A DNA stretch of 64,000 nt from positions 62,001-126,000 of the forward strand of contig CABUNG010000002.1 in NCBI GenBank assembly GCA_902492895.1, in the 5' to 3' direction. The notes beneath the pieces are model-generated. The model was not told where the DNA came from. It worked only from the letters and a program-made list of their open reading frames with translations, and searched no databases. Every line of letters starts with the position of its first letter. Within the stretch, counting starts at the first letter, position 1. Position numbers and translations under genes: made by a program. The DNA is from an uncultured Oscillospiraceae bacterium (lineage in GTDB: Bacteria > Bacillota > Clostridia > Oscillospirales > Acutalibacteraceae). Positions 53,023 through 59,681 of this stretch are shown piece after piece.

Positions 53023-55671
53023 TCATATCTCGTTCCGGCGGCGTTTCGGCAGCAGAGCCGCCGCCACGGTGAGACCCGCGAGACCGAAGCCCGCAGCCGC
53101 CATCGCCGCATGGCTGTCGGCGCCTGTGTCGGGGTTGAGCTCCAGCGGGATCAGAATGACGGAATCGTAGCAGCAATATCCCCAGTTGGCGGCGATTTCC
53201 AGCGTGTTTTTGCCGGATTTCAGGGTATAGCCCTTTTCCGGGGCCAACGGGGCCAGAGCATTGTTGACCCAGTTTTCGGTGCCGGGTTCACACGCTTTGA
53301 AGACGCCTTTGTTTTCGCCCAGATAGGAAGTGAGGTACTGATCGCCGCCGTTGATGGAGACATAATCGCACTTGTTGTTGCCGTCGTCGGAGCCTCCGAC
53401 GATCAGGACTTTGTAGCGGCCGGAAGTGGGAACATATAGATCCATCGCGATTTTCTGATCGAACAGGAAGACGTAGCCGGTCCCGCCGAAGGACTGGAAC
53501 AGGGCGCTTTCGTTTATCAGCGCCGTGTTGCCGACCAGCGGGAAGTCTTCCATCTCATACCGCAGGGTTCCGGGAACCGCCTTCGGATCCTGGACGAGCG
53601 CGTTGATGCCGGCCCGCGCGATCATCAGGCGGGAGAGGCCGGAAACCTCGGCCTTTTCCTTGTCGGACAGGAGCTGATAGGCGGCATAGGCCGCGTCCAC
53701 CGCATCCTTGTCCGCGGCGGTCACGGAGGCGGGGATCGCCGCGATCATCTGGTTGACCTTTTCGAGAGCCGGAGTCTCCTGCTCCTCGCCGCCGGATACG
53801 GGGACCAGGATTACCTGATCATAGGCACAGTAGCCCCAGTTGGCCGAGAAAACCAGGGTGTTCTCTCCCTCGCGGAAGGCGAAGCCCTCTTCCGGAGAGG
53901 TGGGAATCAGCACGTTGTTGACCCAGTTTTCGGTACCGGGCTGACACATGGCCCAGCCGTAGGCCGGAGCGGCGGGGGCGGATACGAGCCATTTTTCCGC
54001 AGCGCCGTTTATCTGCAGGTAATCGCAGCGGGCGCCGTTGTTGTCATTGGCGGCCACAACGTAAACGCGGTACTGGTTCGCAGCGGGGACGTGGATCTTC
54101 ATGGTGAAGCCGCCGTCGCCCAGATAGACGTAACCCGATCCGCTGAAGTTTTGGAAATTGGTGCTGTCGGAGGAAATCGAGGTGCCGCCGGCGACCACGG
54201 CGTGTTCGGCTTCATACACCAGCTTGTTGTCGACCTTGACAGGCTGCTGGGGCTGGTTGAATTTGTCGAGTTCCTGGATCTGATTCAGCGCTTCGAGAAG
54301 CTTGTTGTAGTTGGTGACCTTGGCTTTCTCTTCGTCGTCCAGATCGTCATACCGGTCTTTGAGTGCCTGGATCTTGTCCTTGTCGGCCAGCTGGACCACA
54401 GCGGGCAGACGGCCGATGTCGGCCGCGAGCGCTTCGCCGGGGCTGGGTTCCGTATAGGGAACAAGCACGACTTTGTCGTACGCGGATTTTCCCCAGTTAG
54501 CGGTGAAGGTCAGCGTGTTTTCTCCCTGGCTGAAGGCAAAGCCTCCGGCGGGGACCGCAGGCGTCAGAGCGCCATCGGTATAGTTTTCAGTGCCAGGCTG
54601 GCAGTCGGCCCACTGGTAAGCGGTGCCGCCCGGCAGGGCGATCAGCCAGGGGGCGCTGTCGTTGATTTTGAAATACTCGCATTTATCCCCGGCATCGGTG
54701 CCTGCACCCGTGACATAGACGAGGTACTGCCCGGCTGTGGGAACGTTTATCCGCATGGTGAAGCCGCCGTTTTCACCGATTTGGACATAACCGGTGCCGC
54801 TGAAATTCTGAAAGTGCTCGTCGTCGCTCGAAATCGAGGCGCCGCCGTTTGTGACGCTAAGTTCGGTTTCGTAGATCAGCTTGTCGCCGTCTGTGGTGGG
54901 ATCCTGGATGCCGGCCCGTTCGAGCTCGGCGATCTGGTCGAGAGCCACGGTGACCTTGCTGTAGTTGGTCACTTTGGCCTGTTCATCGGCGTCCAGAGCT
55001 TCGTACCGGGCTTTGACAGCTTCAAAAGCCGCCTTGTCCGTCAGCTGCACGGCGGAGGGAAGGGCCTCGATGTCCAAGACGAGCTGTTCGCCGCCAGACA
55101 GGGTCCACGCCGGGGTGAGGACGATTTTATCGTAATAGAGATAGCCGCCGTTGTTTTTGGCGATCCGGATCGTGTTGCCCCCGGCGGTCAAATTGACAGA
55201 CGCCACGGGAGTGAAAACAAAGTCGCCGAGGCTGTTGTCCCATCCGGCGGTAGACGGCTGTACATCCTGCCAGGCATAGCCCTGCCCCGGCATGGCCGCG
55301 TAGTATTCCGTGCCGTTGATGTACACGCTGTCGTGTTTCCGGCCAGAGGCGTCGACGTTGGCGCCGAAGATATGCACCGCGTAGGCGCCGGCCATCGGCA
55401 CCTTGATGTTGTAGGTGATGTCGCCTTCGATCACCCGCATGAACCCGCCGCCGCTGTAGCCGGCGAGCGACTCTTTTTCCTGGTCGTTTGCGGGATAGAC
55501 GGAATCGGCCTTGGCGGAATAGGTTTCCGCCTCAAACACGAGGGTCCCCTCGTTGTAGGACGGGGAGACGGGATTGACGGGTTCGTCCGCCATGGTGGAC
55601 GGCACGGGAATCAGCAGAAGGGACGATGCCAGAGCGAGGGTTGCTGCGATCGCCATCAAACGCTTTTTCAT
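53023..55671 (-). CDS. Wall-anchored protein with four repeated carbohydrate-binding-like modules
   Basis: This 882-residue surface protein has a signal peptide (about 1-28). Four related beta-sandwich modules follow (roughly 44-190, 262-412, 485-635 and 705-845), joined by three helical linkers such as LTDKAAFEAVKARYEALDAD. Each module repeats a pattern like KxDYxxING, GTENW and ANWGYCxYDxVILxP, consistent with a CBM35/CBM6-like fold. The C-terminus NPDTGAD is followed by a hydrophobic stretch and RRR, a sortase-like NPxTG signal. It should display a multivalent sugar-binding rod on the cell wall. The start overlaps the AraC stop by one base (TGATG) and has a GAGGAGG ribosome binding site. 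Confidence 0.85.
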   Translation of the reverse strand: MKKRLMAIAATLALASSLLLIPVPSTMADEPVNPVSPSYNEGTLVFEAETYSAKADSVYPANDQEKESLAGYSGGGFMRVIEGDITYNIKVPMAGAYAVHIFGANVDASGRKHDSVYINGTEYYAAMPGQGYAWQDVQPSTAGWDNSLGDFVFTPVASVNLTAGGNTIRIAKNNGGYLYYDKIVLTPAWTLSGGEQLVLDIEALPSAVQLTDKAAFEAVKARYEALDADEQAKVTNYSKVTVALDQIAELERAGIQDPTTDGDKLIYETELSVTNGGASISSDDEHFQNFSGTGYVQIGENGGFTMRINVPTAGQYLVYVTGAGTDAGDKCEYFKINDSAPWLIALPGGTAYQWADCQPGTENYTDGALTPAVPAGGFAFSQGENTLTFTANWGKSAYDKVVLVPYTEPSPGEALAADIGRLPAVVQLADKDKIQALKDRYDDLDDEEKAKVTNYNKLLEALNQIQELDKFNQPQQPVKVDNKLVYEAEHAVVAGGTSISSDSTNFQNFSGSGYVYLGDGGFTMKIHVPAANQYRVYVVAANDNNGARCDYLQINGAAEKWLVSAPAAPAYGWAMCQPGTENWVNNVLIPTSPEEGFAFREGENTLVFSANWGYCAYDQVILVPVSGGEEQETPALEKVNQMIAAIPASVTAADKDAVDAAYAAYQLLSDKEKAEVSGLSRLMIARAGINALVQDPKAVPGTLRYEMEDFPLVGNTALINESALFQSFGGTGYVFLFDQKIAMDLYVPTSGRYKVLIVGGSDDGNNKCDYVSINGGDQYLTSYLGENKGVFKACEPGTENWVNNALAPLAPEKGYTLKSGKNTLEIAANWGYCCYDSVILIPLELNPDTGADSHAAMAAAGFGLAGLTVAAALLPKRRRNEI

Positions 55672-56630
55672 CAGGAAATCTGCCTCCTCTTTTCTTCTTC
55701 GTGAACAAACAGGGGATTGGCCAGGATCAGGGGATCCGTCTTGTCCTTTGTTTGCTCGAGCTCCAGATATTTGGTGGGTGTATACCCAATAACCCGACGG
55801 AATGCCTTGGAAAAAGACTGGACGCTTTCATAATTGAGCTGCTCCGCGATCTGGGAGACGCTCAGTTCCCCGTATTTGAGAAGCTGCAGCGCCCGTTCCA
55901 CTTTTTTGTAGCTGATATACTTCTGCAGGGTGGTCCCGGTTTTTTCCTTGAAGAAATGGGACAAATACGTGTAATTATAACCGAGTTTGTCCGCGAGCTG
56001 GCGGATGCTGCCGATGGTGTCGATGTGATCCTCCACGTGGCGGATCACGGCATACACCGCGGAACTGACCGCGTTGTGATAGGAGGAGCGCTGCCAGCCC
56101 TCTTCCTCGTCCGTTTCCCGGGTCGCCAGGATCACGATCTGTTCGCAGTAGCTGCGGATCATGGCCTGGCTGTAGGCGGCTTTGGAAAAAAACTCATCCA
56201 TGCAGCGCATGAAGGGGATGAGGATGTTGTTCCGGTCCCGGGTGAGCTGGTAGGGAATGCGGTCATAATACGTCTTGAGATCGTCGATATCCCCGCCCTC
56301 CGCCTCTTCGTTGAAGCGGAACCCGATATAGGTATAACGCAGGATATCCGATTCGCCCGCCTCCATGGCGTGCTGATGTCCCATGGAGTTTATAAGGACA
56401 TCGCCCTCGGTCAGGCGGATTTTTTCGCCGTCCACATAGGAATAGCCGTGTCCGGATATAACGTAGGTGATCTCATAGACGCTTTGCTCGTGTTCCTCGA
56501 TTTTAAATCCACGCTCGCAGCAGAGTTCCCCGATCTGGTACAAACTCAAAAATCCGCATTTGACCGGGTTTGCCCAGAAATCGTTGTCGAAATGGAAATA
56601 CTTGCCCATCCTCTCGGTGCTTGCATCCAT
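55671..56630 (-). CDS. AraC-family transcriptional regulator with cupin sensor domain
   Basis: This 319-residue regulator has an N-terminal cupin (about residues 20-110; HEQSVYEITYVISGHGYSYV) and a C-terminal AraC DNA-binding domain with two helix-turn-helix motifs (about 210-305; LADKLGYNYTYLSHFFKEKT and QIAEQLNYESVQSFSKAFRR). It is likely a sugar-responsive activator of locus 2. I chose the ATG at 56630, preceded by GCGAGGG and 17 nt after the oxidoreductase stop; a GTG at 56672 inside the upstream gene is an alternative. Its stop shares one base with the start of the wall protein, so it is part of the operon it presumably controls. Confidence 0.9.
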   Translation of the reverse strand: MDASTERMGKYFHFDNDFWANPVKCGFLSLYQIGELCCERGFKIEEHEQSVYEITYVISGHGYSYVDGEKIRLTEGDVLINSMGHQHAMEAGESDILRYTYIGFRFNEEAEGGDIDDLKTYYDRIPYQLTRDRNNILIPFMRCMDEFFSKAAYSQAMIRSYCEQIVILATRETDEEEGWQRSSYHNAVSSAVYAVIRHVEDHIDTIGSIRQLADKLGYNYTYLSHFFKEKTGTTLQKYISYKKVERALQLLKYGELSVSQIAEQLNYESVQSFSKAFRRVIGYTPTKYLELEQTKDKTDPLILANPLFVHEEEKRRQIS

Positions 56631-56647
56631 ACGCGCCCTCGCATTCG

Positions 56648-57490
56648 TTATGTACAGGGGAGGGTGATCCACCTGTCGGGGTCCTTCATCGCTTTTTGTC
56701 CGTATTCCAGAATGGTCACGACCTGCAGCGTCTCCTCTGCCCGGACTTTCGGCACGCCGTCTTTAAAGAACTGCACCAGCTGGACGATGAACTGCTGGTA
56801 GAAATCCGACGCCCCCTGCAGCACCACCGCGTGGTCTCCCTCGTAGTTGATCGCCAGGCTGAAATCGCATTCCCAGCCGAGCTGAGACATGGTGGCGGTC
56901 CGCCCGTCGCGGAAACGCAGGACAAACGCCGGGGTGTTCGCCGTGCCCACGAACATGATTTTCTCCACGCCCGCGCCCATCAGGCAGATGATCGGCTCGA
57001 GCTGGTGGATGCCGTAATTGTCGAAGTGTCCAGGCCCGCGGCTGTGGATGGCCTCGATGCCGTCCTTTTTCAGGCCGGTGTATTCTTTGGAGAAGCGCAG
57101 AGCCGAGGTGGAAAAGAAGGGGGTATGCCCGGCCTCTGCCATTTGAATGATCCGCCGGGCAGTTTCCCGGTCGGGCGCGAAGGTTTTGTCGACGTAAGTC
57201 GGCTTGCCGCTCGCGAGCGGCAGCCGGCACAGTTCTTCGTGCATCTCGGAGTTGTCCGGCGAGCTGACGATCAGGCAGTCGCTGCGCTCGATGACTTCTT
57301 CGGGACTGGACAGCAGTTCCATGCCCGTCTCTTCACAGCACTGCCGGTTGGATTTGCCGCCGGGCCGGTCCATTTTGGCCCAGGCATAGGCCACCACCAT
57401 CTCACCGCCCGACGCTTCCCGGATCCAGTTCGGATAATTTTCCGCGTGATACTGGTCGAGAAAGTAATCGATAAAGCCGATTTTTTTCAT
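56648..57490 (-). CDS. Gfo/Idh/MocA-family oxidoreductase
   Basis: This is a 280-residue protein, somewhat shorter than the usual 330-380. It has a Rossmann start (KKIGFIDYFLDQYHAENYPN) that lacks the usual GxGxxG, as in one Gfo/Idh subgroup. The YVDKTFAPD segment corresponds to the active-site EKP motif, and the dimerisation half contains IHQLEPIICLMGAG. These enzymes use NAD(P)(H) on sugars or their acids. It is the first gene of the locus-2 operon after a 547-bp leader, 17 nt upstream of the AraC start. It could turn over the imported sugar, or be a sensor given its divergent nucleotide site. Ribosome binding site GGGAG. Confidence 0.86.
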   Translation of the reverse strand: MKKIGFIDYFLDQYHAENYPNWIREASGGEMVVAYAWAKMDRPGGKSNRQCCEETGMELLSSPEEVIERSDCLIVSSPDNSEMHEELCRLPLASGKPTYVDKTFAPDRETARRIIQMAEAGHTPFFSTSALRFSKEYTGLKKDGIEAIHSRGPGHFDNYGIHQLEPIICLMGAGVEKIMFVGTANTPAFVLRFRDGRTATMSQLGWECDFSLAINYEGDHAVVLQGASDFYQQFIVQLVQFFKDGVPKVRAEETLQVVTILEYGQKAMKDPDRWITLPCT

Positions 57491-58037
57491 GGTATCCGAC
57501 TCCCATCCTATAGATTTATCGCCTCATATTCAACGGACTCGATTTTCGTTTGTGGTTGTTTTTTGAAATCACAAAACCAATCCAACCGCCAAAACCCATC
57601 CGCCCCATGGCTGAACCTGGCATCTTTTCTGGAAATATCCAAATTATTCGGTTTGGATATAGTCAATACGACCATCTTTTCTCTTCCCATTATAGTGAAT
57701 GCCCATTTGAGAATCAAGGGCCTAGATATGGGTTTCTGTGGTTCCAATTTGCGAGTCGAACTATTTTTAACTGGATAAAAGCCAAAATTGACACTAATCC
57801 ACCCAAAATATCCCGCATATGGAGAGGGAAACAAACTCAAATTGGAACACCGGGTTTTGACGGAAGATGAACGGTGAGAGGTCAGAAAACGGGGAGACCG
57901 TCTCCGGCCCCTTCCATTCAGGCCGGCGGGGCACCCGTGCGAGAAGAAGGGAAACCGGCCGGCAGTCTGGCATTTTGAGCTTATTTGTGCTATAGTATCG
58001 TATGGTACAAGACAGGTGACGACGGGAGGAAGGCCCC
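57491..58037. other. Divergent control region of locus 2
   Basis: There is no credible gene in these 547 bp. The region is AT-rich, unlike the flanking genes. It contains the 26-bp palindrome at 57635-57660 and a second inverted repeat (GTTCCAATTTG at 57741 with CAAATTGGAAC at 57838-57848). A weak -10-like TATAGT lies near 57992-57997 for the GntR gene. It should carry the promoters for both the 21-kb operon and the GntR regulator. Confidence 0.6.
57635..57660. promoter_or_regulatory. Palindrome ATATCCAAA-N8-TTTGGATAT
   Basis: A perfect 9-bp inverted repeat with an 8-bp spacer lies 145 bp upstream of the locus-2 operon and about 380 bp from the GntR start. Dimeric regulators bind such sites; the GntR or AraC protein next door is a candidate. 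No direct evidence of binding exists here. Confidence 0.55.
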
Positions 58038-59516
58038 ATGGATCACAACATGGATTTGCAGCAGGCGATTTACAGCTTTTTGAAAACACAGATCCGATTC
58101 GGCGTCTATCGTTTCGGCGATCACCTTCCCATCATGGAAGAGGCTAGCCAAGGGTTTTTGGTATCGATCGACACCGTGCGGTCCGCCTATGCCCGCCTGA
58201 GGCGGGAAGGTTACATCACTCTGTCCAAAAGCGTGGGAGCCACAGTGAAAGTGTGCTACAGCCAGGAGGAGATTGACGACAGCAAACGGACCTATTTCGC
58301 GGCCCGGCGGGAGGCGCTGACGGATTTGAGCCGCTCGATGGGGCCGCTGTTTGGTCAGGCCCAATGGCTGAGCTTGAAGAACGCGTCCCCGGATACGCTG
58401 GACGAAATCGAGACCCTCGCCGCCCGGAACGATGTCCGGCCGGCCTATATGATGATCCGGCATCTCCATCAGATTTACGGCGTATTGGGAAACGATCTGC
58501 TTTTGCGTCTCGTCTGGCAGGAATTCATCCTGTTTCAGGCGCCGTTCCTGAGTGTGCCGGAGAATCAGGTGTTCCTCGAAGAGGACCAAAACCCGCTTCT
58601 GCACATGACGGCTCTCTGCCGCACCCGGAACTGGGCGGGCCTTCGGATGGCTGTCGAAGCTTTCGGGGAACGGCTGTGCACCGCGGTGGACCGGTTTTAT
58701 GAGGCGGCCGCGCCGCTGCCGGATGCCGGGCCGTCCGTTTCCTTTATCTGGAACAGCTATAAAAAATCCTCCCAAGTCTGCTATACGCTCGGCATGGAAC
58801 TGCTTCTCGCTATGAATCGGGAGATCTATCCCTCCGGATCACTGCTGCCTTCACTGCATCAGCTGGCGGAGGAACAGCGGGTGTCCGTCAGCACGGTCCG
58901 ACGCACTTTAGACCTTTTAAACAGCATCGGGGCGACCGCGTCCATCAATGGAGTGGGAACCCGGGTGCTGTCCCTGGATGAGATTACGGAAAACTGCGAT
59001 TTTTCCAATCCGATCGTGCGAAACCGCCTGCTGGACTGCGCACAGAGCCTGCAGATCCTGGCGCTGTCCTGCCGAGGCGTGGCCGGTGTCACCCTTCCGG
59101 AGGCGGACGAGGCGGCGATACGCCGCGGAATCGGGCAGCTGGCGGAACTGAAGCGGCTGCGCCGTCCGGAATCCGCGGCGTACGAGATGCTGGTTTTCCT
59201 GTCTGAGACCGTGCCCCTGAAGGCGGTCCGGACGGTTTACGCGGAACTGATCCGGCACTTGTTCTGGGGATATCCGCTGCGCAGCCTGTTCTCCGGCGAA
59301 GCGGCGCTCGCCGCCTTTTATAATCCGATTATCGAGGGACTGATCGCGGCGCTTGAATCGCGCGATACGGAGCGCTTTTCCTCCAAAGTCGAAGAGCTGA
59401 CGGCCTATGAACTGAATCGGACGATGGATTTTCTGATCCATCTGGGCATACGGGAGGCCGCCGCTTTGAAATGGCGCGCCGGCGAGGACGAACCCGAATG
59501 CGGCCGAGTGGGCTAA
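58038..59516 (+). CDS. GntR-type regulator with two winged helix domains
   Basis: This 492-residue protein has two GntR-type winged helix domains in one chain. The first is at about residues 5-72 (HLPIMEEASQGFLVSIDTVR). The second is at about 248-315 (SGSLLPSLHQLAEEQRVSVS), with a helical region between them (about 85-235) and another at the C-terminus (about 325-480). One chain may contact both halves of a site, replacing a dimer. No known ligand domain is apparent. The ATG at 58038 follows GGAGGAAGG. It is transcribed away from the locus-2 operon, so it probably regulates that operon. A strong terminator follows. Confidence 0.85.
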   Translation: MDHNMDLQQAIYSFLKTQIRFGVYRFGDHLPIMEEASQGFLVSIDTVRSAYARLRREGYITLSKSVGATVKVCYSQEEIDDSKRTYFAARREALTDLSRSMGPLFGQAQWLSLKNASPDTLDEIETLAARNDVRPAYMMIRHLHQIYGVLGNDLLLRLVWQEFILFQAPFLSVPENQVFLEEDQNPLLHMTALCRTRNWAGLRMAVEAFGERLCTAVDRFYEAAAPLPDAGPSVSFIWNSYKKSSQVCYTLGMELLLAMNREIYPSGSLLPSLHQLAEEQRVSVSTVRRTLDLLNSIGATASINGVGTRVLSLDEITENCDFSNPIVRNRLLDCAQSLQILALSCRGVAGVTLPEADEAAIRRGIGQLAELKRLRRPESAAYEMLVFLSETVPLKAVRTVYAELIRHLFWGYPLRSLFSGEAALAAFYNPIIEGLIAALESRDTERFSSKVEELTAYELNRTMDFLIHLGIREAAALKWRAGEDEPECGRVG

Positions 59517-59533
59517 TCGAAATACAGCATAAT

Positions 59534-59570
59534 AAAAACCGGGCAGGAATGAAGTTCCTGCCCGGTTTTT
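59534..59570 (+). terminator. Rho-independent terminator of the dual-GntR gene
   Basis: AAAAACCGGGCAGGAA pairs perfectly with TTCCTGCCCGGTTTTT around a 5-nt loop, 17 nt after the stop. Confidence 0.9.
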
Positions 59571-59681
59571 GGATATATAAATCCGCGGGAGGCCGGAAAG
59601 ACAATGCGCGAGACCGGAAGACGGATCTCCCCCGCGTTTTGTCTTACCGCAGATCAGCGGCGGAGCCTGTTCCGGTGACGA

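Noticed and set aside
53023..55671. Repeats in the wall-protein gene considered as a CRISPR-like or tandem DNA repeat array
   Set aside because: The repetition is at protein level with about 70-residue helical linkers and diverged DNA; no short identical direct repeats with spacers occur.
54091..55704. A 537-codon plus-strand frame opposite the wall protein
   Set aside because: Repeats in it reflect the repeated modules on the real coding strand. No start signal or domain.
57508..58089. A 193-codon minus-strand frame in the divergent control region
   Set aside because: It overlaps the strong GntR start, lacks a ribosome binding site and has no protein-like composition; the region is better explained as regulatory DNA.
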